Shown here: one piece after another, positions 8,772 to 16,776 of the stretch
Layout of the letters: each line of letters starts with the position of its first letter
Position numbering within the stretch: the first letter of the stretch is position 1
Assembly: GCA_947458275.1 (NCBI GenBank)
Contig: CANGYR010000002.1
Span: forward strand, 248,001 to 312,000
From: Chitinophagaceae bacterium
GTDB lineage: Bacteria; Bacteroidota; Bacteroidia; Chitinophagales; Chitinophagaceae
Direction: 5' to 3'
Length of the DNA stretch: 64,000 bases
The notes under the pieces: model-generated
The model's database searches: none
What the model was told of the DNA's origin: nothing
Seen by the model: only the letters and a program-made list of their open reading frames with translations
Translations under genes and position numbers: made by a program

Positions 8772-10211
8772 ATGCCGGAAGATTACATCAGCATGATAAA
8801 AAAATTAGACAAGCTAATTCTCAAAACATTCATCGGGCCGTTCCTTGCTACATTCTTTATCGCATTTTTCGTGCTGATGATGCAGAGCTTGTGGAAATAC
8901 GTGGATGATTTGGTAGGCAAGGGCCTTGATTTCATTACCATCTGTCAATTCCTCTGGTATGCAAGTGCATCCATGCTGATGCTCGCTATGCCCATAGCCA
9001 TTCTGATTTCTTCTATAATGACTTTCGGAAATCTGGGTGAAAGCTTTGAATTGGTTGCCATCAAATCTTCAGGTATATCGCTGCTTCGGTTTATGCGCCC
9101 ACTGATTGGGGTATCTATAATTTTATGTAGCCTAACCTTTGTATTCGCCAATTATGTAATCCCCTATGCCAATCTGAAATTCATCACTCTTTACAGTGAA
9201 ATTTATACGAAGAAGCCCGCTTTTGATTTAAAAGAAGGCGTGTTTTTTACTTACATACCCAACTACGCAATTAAAGTGGGCAAAAAAGATCCGGATGGAA
9301 AAACAATTCACAATGTGGTCATCTTTGAACAGAACAATGATATACAGGATAATTGTATCGTAGCTGAAAAAGGAGTAATGAAAATATCTGATGATGAAAA
9401 TTTCCTTGAATTCAATCTTGAAAACGGCTACAGATATGAAGAAAAAGGGAGAAACAATGATACTGCCAATGAGTTTATCAGAGTGGGTTTTAAAAATTTT
9501 AAAAAACTTTTTGACCTTAGCATATTACAAAGTCAAAAAACAAATGACAGCATTTACAGAAGCAATTACAGAATGCTAAGCTCCCGGCAACTCGGAAGGA
9601 GCGTTGATTCACTGAAAAAACTGGAAAAAGGACTGGACCAATCACTACATACCCAGTTGCGATATGAACTCAGATACACAGGATTAACTCCTGAAAAGTA
9701 TCTTAAAAAAATATCCGATTCCGGTGACAACTTTAATACATTCATTCCGGATTCAGTAAACAACAGAGTAAGACAAATTTCAGTTGAAAAAGCAGTTGCG
9801 CTGAAAAATATACTTCAACAAAACAGCTCAGAAAAAGAATCGAGACAGAGAGAAATTAGGCTTCATTTAATGGAATGGCATCGAAAATTCTCTCTGTCTC
9901 TTGCCTGCCTGGTATTATTTTTTATAGGCGCTCCACTTGGATCGATTATCAGAAAAGGCGGACTTGGTATGCCTTTGGTACTGGCCATTATTTTCTTTCT
10001 TATCTTCCATCTCATGATGATGTTCGGAGAAAAGTTTATTAAAGAAGGGGTGATGTCAGCTTTTGCAGGAATGTGGCTTACTAATTTTGTGTACATACCA
10101 TTGGGATGTTTCCTTGTTTATAAAGCCATGAACGATTCTCAGCTTTTCAATAAAGAGTTTTATTTCAGAGTATTTAACAAGGGCGCCCATCTGTTACGTT
10201 TGAAAAAATAA
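8772..10211 (+). CDS. LptF/LptG (YjgP/YjgQ) family LPS export permease
   Basis: 479 residues. LptF/G permeases sit in the inner membrane with the LptB ATPase and lift lipopolysaccharide toward the outer membrane. The N-terminal half has about three membrane helices (roughly 20-45, 60-85, 105-130), a large periplasmic beta-jellyroll region follows (about 140-350), and three C-terminal helices complete the fold (from about 375). An in-frame ATG at 8793 (MIKKLDKLIL) fits the family start better than the first ATG at 8772. Whether it is LptF or LptG cannot be decided. The ATPase gene is not in the window. Confidence 0.9.
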   Translation: MPEDYISMIKKLDKLILKTFIGPFLATFFIAFFVLMMQSLWKYVDDLVGKGLDFITICQFLWYASASMLMLAMPIAILISSIMTFGNLGESFELVAIKSSGISLLRFMRPLIGVSIILCSLTFVFANYVIPYANLKFITLYSEIYTKKPAFDLKEGVFFTYIPNYAIKVGKKDPDGKTIHNVVIFEQNNDIQDNCIVAEKGVMKISDDENFLEFNLENGYRYEEKGRNNDTANEFIRVGFKNFKKLFDLSILQSQKTNDSIYRSNYRMLSSRQLGRSVDSLKKLEKGLDQSLHTQLRYELRYTGLTPEKYLKKISDSGDNFNTFIPDSVNNRVRQISVEKAVALKNILQQNSSEKESRQREIRLHLMEWHRKFSLSLACLVLFFIGAPLGSIIRKGGLGMPLVLAIIFFLIFHLMMMFGEKFIKEGVMSAFAGMWLTNFVYIPLGCFLVYKAMNDSQLFNKEFYFRVFNKGAHLLRLKK

Positions 10212-10222
10212 AATTAATTTTC

Positions 10223-10990
10223 ATGAAGATAAAACGTCAAAACGATTACGGCAGAAGAAAATTCATCAAGACAGGAATATCCGGCGCAATTGTTGCAGCT
10301 GCCGGCGTTTCCGGCATTACGAATATTTTGAGCGGATGTTACCCTTCAAAAAAAACAAACATTACAACTATCAAAACCGGATTTGAACAACAACCCCTCC
10401 CCTATAAATATGATGCACTTGAGAATGTAATTGACGCACTGACCATGGAAATACATTATTCCAAACATGCAGCATCATACAGTAAAAATTTGAAAGAGGC
10501 TGCATTGGCTGAAAATGTAAACATGAACGAATCACTCGAAGTAATGCTTTCCGGAATTTCCAGATACTCAACAAAATTAAGAAACAATGCAGGCGGACAT
10601 TTTAATCATGAAATGTTCTGGCAATGTTTGCGACCCAAAATTGCAGACAATAAGCCGGGAACTGGGTTGTTGAAAATCATCGAGGAGCAGTTTGTCAGCT
10701 TCGCGCAATTTAAAAGTCAGTTTGCAGATGCTGCAAAATCCAGATTCGGTAGCGGTTGGGCCTGGCTGTATAAAAACAAAGAAGGTAAATTAAAAATTGG
10801 CAGTACGGCCAACCAGGACAATCCTTTAATGGATTTGTCATCTGTTGAACACAAAGGATTTCCCATTTTATGTATTGATGTTTGGGAACATGCCTACTAT
10901 CTGAAATATCAAAACAAAAGAGCCGATTATATAGAAAACTGGTGGAATATCGTGAACTGGGACTATGTGCAAAAGCGCTATGATGCTTAA
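10223..10990 (+). CDS. Exported Fe/Mn superoxide dismutase, Tat-type lipoprotein signal
   Basis: 255 residues, about 50 longer than cytoplasmic SODs because of an N-terminal export signal: twin arginine at 11-12 in GRRKFIKTG, a hydrophobic stretch 18-36, then the lipobox LSGC with Cys39. The SOD domain follows (60-255) with all four metal ligands: His78, His129, Asp219 (DVWEHAYY) and His223. GGHFNH at 124-129 and Gln198 in NQDNPLM are features of the Mn or cambialistic class rather than the classical Fe enzyme. It probably dismutates superoxide outside the cytoplasm as a membrane-anchored enzyme. It starts 11 nt after the permease gene. Confidence 0.9.
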   Translation: MKIKRQNDYGRRKFIKTGISGAIVAAAGVSGITNILSGCYPSKKTNITTIKTGFEQQPLPYKYDALENVIDALTMEIHYSKHAASYSKNLKEAALAENVNMNESLEVMLSGISRYSTKLRNNAGGHFNHEMFWQCLRPKIADNKPGTGLLKIIEEQFVSFAQFKSQFADAAKSRFGSGWAWLYKNKEGKLKIGSTANQDNPLMDLSSVEHKGFPILCIDVWEHAYYLKYQNKRADYIENWWNIVNWDYVQKRYDA

Positions 10991-11052
10991 TGGCATTTAA
11001 AACAAGCGTCTACTATTTTAATAATTAATCCCATAATTCAATAGCAAAAATA

Positions 11053-11060
11053 TATTTTTG
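11053..11060 (+). promoter_or_regulatory. -7 element of the dipeptidase gene
   Basis: A perfect TAnnTTTG match (TATTTTTG) 29 nt upstream of the ATG at 11090. No clear TTTG box is seen at the expected spacing. Confidence 0.4.
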
Positions 11061-11089
11061 CACAACCATTCATCATAAAATAAAATAAC

Positions 11090-12454
11090 ATGCAGGCTTG
11101 GAAAGACTATCAGGAAAAAAATAAAGACAGATTCCTTAATGAACTATTGGAATTATTACGCATACCCAGCGTTAGTGCAAAGTCAGAGCATAAAAATGAT
11201 CTGATCAGCTGCGCTGAAGCACTGAAAACAAGACTGCTGGAAGCAGGTGCCGATAAAGTTGAAATTTATCCAACAGAAGGCCATCCTATTGTGTACGGTG
11301 AAAAAATAACCGATCCATCAAAACCCACCGTACTGGTTTATGGCCACTATGATGTACAACCCGCCGAACCACTGGAACTCTGGAAAAATGATCCATTTGA
11401 CCCAACCATCATCGACGGGAAGATTTTTGCAAGAGGAAGTTGCGATGATAAAGGGCAGGTATACATGCACGTGAAAGCACTGGAAACTTTGGTGAAAACC
11501 AATACACTGGAAAGCAATATAAAATTTTGTATTGAGGGAGAGGAAGAGATCGGATCTCCTAACCTGGCAAAATTTTTAAATGCACACAAGGAATTATTGA
11601 AAGCTGATTGTGTGTTGATCAGCGACAGCGCCATGATTAGTTTGGATACTCCGAGCATAGACATCGGTGTTCGCGGATTAAGCTATATTGAAGTGGAAGT
11701 CACCGGCCCCAACCGCGATTTGCACAGCGGAGTATATGGCGGTGCTGTTGCCAATCCTATCACTATACTTGCCAAAATGATTGCTTCATTACATGATGAG
11801 AACAATCACATTACTATACCAGGATTTTATGATGATGTAGTCGTCGCCTCCGCTGAAGAAAGAGCATTAATGGCAAAGGCGCCATTCAATGAAAAAGAAT
11901 ACGCTGAAGACCTTGGCGTACAAGAAGTCTGGGGCGAAAAGGGATACACTACCAATGAAAGAACAGGCATTAGACCAACACTTGAATTAAATGGTATCTG
12001 GGGCGGCTATACAGGAGAAGGAGCAAAAACAGTTCTGCCTTCAAAAGCTTATGCGAAAATATCTGCCAGACTTGTTCCCAATCAAATTTCAGATAAAATC
12101 ACCGACTTGCTCATCAAGCATCTCGAGAAAATTGCTCCGCCATACGTAAAAGTAAAAGCAACTTTACATCACGGAGGAGAACCCTACATGACTCCCATCG
12201 ACAGTAAAGCATACCAAGCTGCTTCAAAAGCCATGGAAACCACTTTCGGAAAAACACCTATTCCTGTTAGAGGTGGAGGCAGTATCCCCATTTGTGCCTT
12301 GTTCGAAAAAGAGCTTGGCATAAAAATTGTTTTTATGGGATTCGGATTGGACAGCGATAATTTACACAGCCCCAATGAAAAATACGACATTGCCAACTTC
12401 TACAAGGGTATTGAAACCATCCCCTACTTTCATAAATACTTTTCTGAAATGTAG
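11090..12454 (+). CDS. M20 family metallodipeptidase (carnosinase/CNDP-like)
   Basis: 454 residues, cytoplasmic. M20 peptidases use two zinc ions to cleave dipeptides. Visible metal and catalytic residues: His86 and Asp88 in GHYDVQP, Asp119 in SCDDKG, the Glu152-Glu153 pair in EGEEEIGS, and a late histidine in DNLHSPNEKY. The lid or dimerisation domain is inserted at about 205-355 (GPNRDLHSGVYGG, with the conserved HSG). It matches the CNDP-type dipeptidase subgroup common in Bacteroidota. It is monocistronic, with its own -7 element and terminator. Confidence 0.92.
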   Translation: MQAWKDYQEKNKDRFLNELLELLRIPSVSAKSEHKNDLISCAEALKTRLLEAGADKVEIYPTEGHPIVYGEKITDPSKPTVLVYGHYDVQPAEPLELWKNDPFDPTIIDGKIFARGSCDDKGQVYMHVKALETLVKTNTLESNIKFCIEGEEEIGSPNLAKFLNAHKELLKADCVLISDSAMISLDTPSIDIGVRGLSYIEVEVTGPNRDLHSGVYGGAVANPITILAKMIASLHDENNHITIPGFYDDVVVASAEERALMAKAPFNEKEYAEDLGVQEVWGEKGYTTNERTGIRPTLELNGIWGGYTGEGAKTVLPSKAYAKISARLVPNQISDKITDLLIKHLEKIAPPYVKVKATLHHGGEPYMTPIDSKAYQAASKAMETTFGKTPIPVRGGGSIPICALFEKELGIKIVFMGFGLDSDNLHSPNEKYDIANFYKGIETIPYFHKYFSEM

Positions 12455-12478
12455 ATAAAATAAAAAGAAAGAAATATT

Positions 12479-12506
12479 AAGCCGCCTCTTTATTGGCGGC
12501 TTTTTT
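12479..12506 (+). terminator. Terminator of the dipeptidase gene
   Basis: Perfect 6-8 bp stem (AGCCGCC/GGCGGCT, arms from 12480 and to 12501) with an 8-nt loop, followed directly by six T. Confidence 0.88.
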
Positions 12507-12643
12507 AATGTAACGATATTAACCAAAATATATGTCTACATTCTCAAAAATAAAATGATTGTAAAAAATAATCAAACCAAAAGAGACTTTATCCGGATTC
12601 GCGGCAAATGGAGATAAAACATTTGAAACTTTGACTTCAGTCA

Positions 12644-12674
12644 TTTATACCGGCTCTTTGACGCCATATATTTA
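12644..12674 (+). promoter_or_regulatory. Candidate promoter of a non-coding RNA
   Basis: TTTA at 12644-12647, 19 nt, then TATATTTA at 12667-12674: one mismatch in each box of the Bacteroidota consensus. A start about 7 nt later falls at the first base of the long-range helix described for the RNA. Confidence 0.4.
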
Positions 12675-12680
12675 CATCAG

Positions 12681-12890
12681 ATTAGTTCTTCAATCATCGG
12701 TTAAATAGGAGGATAGAGATACTTGTTATAACAGACAATAAACTATTGATCCGAAAAAACAACAGAATAAAGTTGTTGATTTTTCCTTGTTGATGTTGAA
12801 TTAAAGAAGACTAAGCAGAATAGCAAAAGCAAAGGTTTGTAAAACTGCTATGTTGTTTAAGGCGGGGTTGGATAAGCCCCGTCTTTTTTT
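12681..12890 (+). ncRNA. Putative structured small RNA of about 210 nt
   Basis: The gap between the dipeptidase and der has two plus-strand terminators (12479-12506 and 12859-12890), so an independent transcript must end at the second. No credible ORF lies between them. From 12681 the sequence can fold into a rod. TTAGT[t]CTTC (12682-12691) pairs with GAAGACTAA (12806-12814). CAA[t]CATC (12691-12698) pairs with GATGTTG (12792-12798). An inner hairpin joins CAACA near 12760 to TGTTG near 12774. A further hairpin (TAGCA/TGCTA, 12821-12851) precedes the terminator. The size and rod shape recall 6S RNA, but I cannot assign a family. An alternative is decayed non-functional sequence. Confidence 0.4.
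12859..12890 (+). terminator. Second plus-strand terminator before der
   Basis: Stem of 7-9 bp (GGCGGGG with CCCCGTC, including one G-T pair; arms about 12861-12867 and 12877-12883) followed by seven T. It faces the 3' end of der, which lies on the other strand and stops at 12910. Confidence 0.82.
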
Positions 12891-12909
12891 ATTCAACAGC
12901 AAAAAATAT

Positions 12910-14223
12910 TTATTTCTTTCTGAAGAATAATCTCACCGGAACACCTTGAAAGTCAAAATTCTCTCTCAATTTATTCTCAAGATAATTTTTATACGGTGCT
13001 TTTATATCATCCGGATAATTTGAAAAGAAAGCAAAGCTTGGTGTATGTGTAGGCAATTGTGTTACATATTTTATTTTAATTGAATTGCCTCTTACTACAG
13101 GTGGATGATACTGTTCCACTGCTTTCAACATCACCTCGTTAAGTTTGGAAGTCGGAATTTTCTTTGTTCTGTGCTCAAAAACGAGCAGCGCACTTTCAAT
13201 GCTTTTAAATATGCGCTGTTTTTCTGTTACAGAGATAAAAATAATAGGAACATCATTAAAAGGTGCTAACTTTTGTTTTAACTCTTTTTCATAATCTCTT
13301 GCTGTATTGGTTTCCTTTTCTATCAGATCCCATTTATTCACCAAAACAACAATACCTTTACCCTTTTTTACCGCCATTGAATAAATAGCCAGATCCTGCG
13401 CTGTAATGCCTTTACCCGCATCCAACAGCAGCATACATACATCTGATTCATCCATTGCCTTTATGGCACGTATTACAGAATAAAACTCCAGATCTTCATG
13501 AACTTTGGTTTTCTTTCTTATCCCTGCCGTATCAATCAAAATAAATTCCTTGTTGAAAAGGTTATAATGAGTATGTATGGTATCTCTTGTAGTACCAGCT
13601 ATATCACTGACAATAGTTCGTTCTTTCCCAATCAGTGCATTTAATAAAGAGGACTTACCCACATTGGGTTGCCCAATAATAGCAAATTTTGGTACTGCAG
13701 ACTCAGATGGTTCTTCTTCATTCTTCTCATCAATAATCAAGTTTGTTACCGCATCCAGCAATTCCCCTGTTCCGCTACCGCTGATAGAGGATAAAAAGAA
13801 TATATGCTCAAAACCCAGACTATAAAACTCATTGGCTTCAAGCAGTCTGCTATGATTGTCTACTTTATTCACTACCAGGAAAACCGGCTTATCACTCCTA
13901 CGAAGCAAATCAGCCATAGATTCATCCAGCTGTGTAATGCCTGTAGAAACATCCACCATAAAAATGATTACGTTGGCTTCATCAATCGCTATTCTTACCT
14001 GCTTGGCTATTTCTTTCTCAAAAATATCATCACTGCCTGCAACGAAACCACCTGTATCTATTACATTAAATGATTTTCCTGCCCATTCAGCCACTCCGTA
14101 CTGTCTGTCTCTTGTAACACCGCTGACATCGTCCACAATGGCTTTTCGCTGCTCCAGCAGTCTGTTGAAAAAAGTGCTCTTGCCCACATTAGGTCTTCCT
14201 GTTATCGCAACTGTGAAACTCAT
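12910..14223 (-). CDS. der: Ribosome-assembly GTPase Der (EngA)
   Basis: 437 residues with two consecutive GTPase domains, the signature of Der, which acts in 50S subunit maturation. G1 of the first domain is GRPNVGKS (9-16); G1 of the second is GQPNVGKS at about 180. NKVD and NKWD give the two G4 motifs. The C-terminal KH-like domain (about 350-437) ends in VRLFFRKK, typical for the family. A degenerate repeat array separates it from the era gene upstream on the same strand. Confidence 0.97.
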   Translation of the reverse strand: MSFTVAITGRPNVGKSTFFNRLLEQRKAIVDDVSGVTRDRQYGVAEWAGKSFNVIDTGGFVAGSDDIFEKEIAKQVRIAIDEANVIIFMVDVSTGITQLDESMADLLRRSDKPVFLVVNKVDNHSRLLEANEFYSLGFEHIFFLSSISGSGTGELLDAVTNLIIDEKNEEEPSESAVPKFAIIGQPNVGKSSLLNALIGKERTIVSDIAGTTRDTIHTHYNLFNKEFILIDTAGIRKKTKVHEDLEFYSVIRAIKAMDESDVCMLLLDAGKGITAQDLAIYSMAVKKGKGIVVLVNKWDLIEKETNTARDYEKELKQKLAPFNDVPIIFISVTEKQRIFKSIESALLVFEHRTKKIPTSKLNEVMLKAVEQYHPPVVRGNSIKIKYVTQLPTHTPSFAFFSNYPDDIKAPYKNYLENKLRENFDFQGVPVRLFFRKK

Positions 14224-14293
14224 GTTATAAAGTAAAAAGTTATAAAGTAAAAAGTAAAAAGCATCCTTGCCCTACCTACGGCAGTTAACAATG

Positions 14294-14397
14294 GCACATC
14301 AGCACATCAGCACATCAGCACATCTCCAAATCTCCAAATCTCCAAATCTCCTCATCTCCTCATTTCCTCATTTCCTCATCTCCTAAACCTCTAAACC
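14294..14397. repeat. Degenerate 8-bp tandem array, 13 units
   Basis: Thirteen consecutive octamers without a break: GCACATCA x3, GCACATCT, CCAAATCT x3, CCTCATCT, CCTCATTT x2, CCTCATCT, CCTAAACC, TCTAAACC. Blocks of identical units change by one to three bases at a time. It fills most of the gap between the era stop (14405) and the der start (14223). The bases just before it (14224-14270) also hold short near-repeats of GTAAAAAG. Confidence 0.9.
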
Positions 14398-14404
14398 AGC
14401 ATTT

Positions 14405-15274
14405 TCAATAGCCGTATTCTTTTAAAAAAATCTCATTGTCTCTCCATTTATCACGAACCTTTACAAACAATTCCAAAAACACTTTACTGCCGAGAAACGC
14501 TTCAATGTCTTTTCTGGCAAGCGTGCCCAGTTGCTTGATCATTCTTCCACCCTCTCCTATGATGATTGCCTTCTGTGTTTCTCTCTGAACAATGATATCT
14601 GCGGTTATTTTTATTAAAGTTGACTTCTCCTTAAATTCTCTGATTAAGATGGCGGTATGATAAGGCAATTCTTCATGGTACAATTCAAAAATCTTTTCTC
14701 TGATTTGCTCTCCGACAAAAAATTTCGTTGGCAAATCACTCAAATCATCTCCTTCAAAAAAAGGAGTACCTTCAGGCAGATAATTTAAGATGGTATCCCT
14801 TAGTGCATCAATGCCTTGTTTTTTCAGCGCAGAAATCATTACAACTTCCTTGCAGTAAGACTTTGATTTGAAAAAGGAAGCAATTTGATCCGGCTGACCA
14901 TTGTCTTTTATTGTATCAATTTTATTGATGACCACCAGTGCCGGTACTTTCAATCTCAATGATGAAAATATAGCATCCGCTTCCTCTAAATTATCTCCTG
15001 CATCAAAAAGCAAAATAGCTAAGTCGGCATCTTCCAGGCAGCTTTTAACCGCCTGCATCATTTTTTCGTGCAGCTTATACTTCGGTTCAATAATTCCAGG
15101 AGTATCAGAAAAAATAATCTGATAATTCTTTTCGGTGAGAATTGCTTTAATACGATGCCTGGTTGTTTGTACTTTATGCGAAACAATGGCCATTTTTTCT
15201 CCCATGAGCGCATTCAGCAATGTACTCTTACCCGCATTGGGCTTACCAAATATATTGACAAAACCTGTTTTCAT
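14405..15274 (-). CDS. era: Ribosome-assembly GTPase Era
   Basis: 289 residues. Era binds 16S rRNA and supports 30S maturation. G1 is GKPNAGKS (10-17), G3 is DTPG in SDTPGIIEP, and G4 is NKID. The C-terminal KH domain (about 200-289) carries GEGGRMIKQLG. The ATG at 15274 (MKTGFVNIFG) is preferred: a TTG 24 nt earlier would lie inside the terminator hairpin of the upstream gene. Adjacent on the same strand to der, the other double-GTPase assembly factor, with only repeats between them. Confidence 0.96.
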   Translation of the reverse strand: MKTGFVNIFGKPNAGKSTLLNALMGEKMAIVSHKVQTTRHRIKAILTEKNYQIIFSDTPGIIEPKYKLHEKMMQAVKSCLEDADLAILLFDAGDNLEEADAIFSSLRLKVPALVVINKIDTIKDNGQPDQIASFFKSKSYCKEVVMISALKKQGIDALRDTILNYLPEGTPFFEGDDLSDLPTKFFVGEQIREKIFELYHEELPYHTAILIREFKEKSTLIKITADIIVQRETQKAIIIGEGGRMIKQLGTLARKDIEAFLGSKVFLELFVKVRDKWRDNEIFLKEYGY

Positions 15275-15280
15275 AAATTT

Positions 15281-15310
15281 AAAAAAAATGCCGGACAATA
15301 AATGTCCGGC
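15281..15310 (-). terminator. Terminator of the first lipoprotein gene
   Basis: Perfect 8-bp stem GCCGGACA/TGTCCGGC (15290-15297 and 15303-15310) with a 5-nt loop, followed on the minus strand by eight T. It ends 6 nt before the era ATG. Confidence 0.88.
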
Positions 15311-15332
15311 AAAGCTATCTTAAATAATCGGA

Positions 15333-15746
15333 TTATTGTCGTGAATATGTTGAGGTAATGGTTGAACCCGAACCTGCATCTTGATTGATCAATTTAAAAG
15401 AACTGCATGTAAAATCTGAGATTACACCTTGTTCTGAACCTAAATTCATTGTGCTGCCCTGTAATGACCAGTTTAGCGAGTAGGTTTGGGAAGCAGGATC
15501 GCAAGAGGTAACTCCTTCAGCATAAGAAAAAGTTCCATTTGAATTGAATGTATACAAATCATCTTTCTTACAATCCTCCCAGGGAGAATAGGAATTTACA
15601 ATCTGGCCTCCAGAGGTTTTGGTTATTTGAGCGGTTATTTTGTATGTTCCGGACAAACTTACCTGACCGATAGCACAGGGCTTGTTGTCTGATTTACACG
15701 CCGAGAAGAATACCAATGAAGCAATTAGTGATACAGGTAGTTTCAT
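15333..15746 (-). CDS. Lipocalin-like lipoprotein, paralogue A
   Basis: 137 residues. A short signal peptide ends in the lipobox FSACKS (Cys17), so the mature protein is a lipoprotein. The rest is a small beta-rich domain resembling lipocalin-like proteins of Bacteroidota: LSGTYKITA near the start, a centre with WEDCKKDDLYTF and NGTFSYAEGVTSC, and an end with FTCSSFKL. It shares these motifs and its cysteine positions with the next gene upstream, so the two are a tandem duplication. Function is unknown. It has its own terminator. Confidence 0.75.
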   Translation of the reverse strand: MKLPVSLIASLVFFSACKSDNKPCAIGQVSLSGTYKITAQITKTSGGQIVNSYSPWEDCKKDDLYTFNSNGTFSYAEGVTSCDPASQTYSLNWSLQGSTMNLGSEQGVISDFTCSSFKLINQDAGSGSTITSTYSRQ

Positions 15747-15866
15747 AAAAAATGGTTGAATATTTGAATATTTCGTCGTAAAAATAGGGAATTAATGTGT
15801 ACGGATATAAAAAATTTCAACACACTTATTAAAATAAAAGTATTTAATTTGAATTATCGGGAGACA

Positions 15867-15899
15867 TAAAAAAACCGGACATAAAGCCCGGTTTTTTTA
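15867..15899 (-). terminator. Terminator of the second lipoprotein gene (bidirectional form)
   Basis: Short stem ACCGG/CCGGT (15874-15878 and 15888-15892) flanked by A6-7 on the left and T7 on the right, so it can work on either strand. It lies 14 nt past the stop of the 15913-16365 gene. Confidence 0.75.
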
Positions 15900-15912
15900 T
15901 AATATTAATAAA

Positions 15913-16365
15913 TTATTTCCTTGTGAATGTGTAAATATAAATACTATTATCTGTCGCATCAACATACTTTAATTTGAAGGAATTGCATTTGAATTCAGAA
16001 ATAGTATATGGATCCTCAGTAGCACCATCTGTAATAATAAAATTGCTGCCATTCAATACCCAATTACTAGAACTTGGGTCGGAGGGAGGAGTACAAGATG
16101 TAGCACCTTCTGATGTCGTTAAAGTACCATCATTTTTAATGGTAAATAAATCATCTTTTTCACAAGCATCGTATAAGGCAAATTCATCTTCTGGTGCTGA
16201 TTGTGCATCCACCTGGTAGGTTGCTGCAGTTATTACATATACCCCGGGAAGTGAAGTTTTACTGAGTGTACAAGTTCCACTTCCTCCAGAGCCTGAAGCA
16301 CTTTCTTTTTTACATCCTGTTGCTAAAAACGCCAAGGCAATAGCAAATAATGGTAATTTTTTCAT
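15913..16365 (-). CDS. Lipocalin-like lipoprotein, paralogue B
   Basis: 150 residues. The lipobox LATGCKK (Cys18) is followed by a Ser/Gly-rich spacer (about 21-31) and the same domain as paralogue A: LPGVYVITA, YDACEKDDLFTI, NDGTLTTSEGATSC, SNWVLNG and FKCNSFKL. The internal cysteines keep the same relative order, which suggests conserved disulfides. Each copy has its own terminator, so they are probably transcribed separately. The ligand and role are unknown. Confidence 0.75.
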   Translation of the reverse strand: MKKLPLFAIALAFLATGCKKESASGSGGSGTCTLSKTSLPGVYVITAATYQVDAQSAPEDEFALYDACEKDDLFTIKNDGTLTTSEGATSCTPPSDPSSSNWVLNGSNFIITDGATEDPYTISEFKCNSFKLKYVDATDNSIYIYTFTRK

Positions 16366-16454
16366 GTTTTTTATTTTAAATTAAATGTAACCAAAGATAT
16401 GGGCATTTTTTTAAATAAAAAAAAGGATTCATTAAAGTGAACCCTTCTGTTTTG

Positions 16455-16526
<72 letters not shown>

Positions 16527-16601
16527 TTGCAAAGTTATGGTTTTTTACTCATTGAATCAAAAAGAAAATATCTCCCCATGAACTGATTTTGATTTTCTTT
16601 T

Positions 16602-16609
16602 TATATTTG
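16602..16609 (+). promoter_or_regulatory. -7 element of the TPP riboswitch transcript
   Basis: Perfect TAnnTTTG match (TATATTTG), placing transcription start near 16615, just before the riboswitch. Confidence 0.5.
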
Positions 16610-16637
16610 CACTTCAAAAGTTCTATTCATTCAATTG

Positions 16638-16718
16638 AATTTCCGGGGTGCTTTCAAATAGAAGGCTGAGAATAAACCCGTTAACCTGCTCAGGATAATG
16701 CCTGCGAAGGGAGAAGTT
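16638..16718 (+). promoter_or_regulatory. TPP (THI-box) riboswitch
   Basis: The conserved core of the thiamin pyrophosphate aptamer is present in order: GGGGTGC (16645-16651), GGCTGAGA (16664-16671), ACCC (16676-16679), ACCTG (16684-16688), GGATAATGCC (16693-16702) and GCGAAGGGAGAA (16704-16715). P1 can form between AATTTC (16638-16643) and GAAGTT (16713-16718). A competing helix joins 16635-16646 to 16749-16760 (12 positions, one mismatch and one wobble), which would exclude P1 and may be the expression platform. It precedes a TonB-dependent receptor by about 58 nt. Confidence 0.95.
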
Positions 16719-16776
16719 GCCAACACGTTGGCCATCTAAGGACTCACTCCGGAATTTCAGCAAAGTTTTATTTTTT

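Noticed and set aside
12707-12712. AGGAGG as a Shine-Dalgarno site of a small gene
   Set aside because: No start codon with an open frame follows at the right distance, and this phylum rarely uses such sites. It falls inside the putative RNA.
14294-14397. CRISPR-like array
   Set aside because: Units are 8 bp with no spacers, no cas genes occur, and the unit sequence drifts. It is a simple tandem repeat.
15275-15298. Upstream TTG start for era adding 8 residues
   Set aside because: The codon lies inside the terminator hairpin of the preceding gene, and the family begins at the ATG at 15274.
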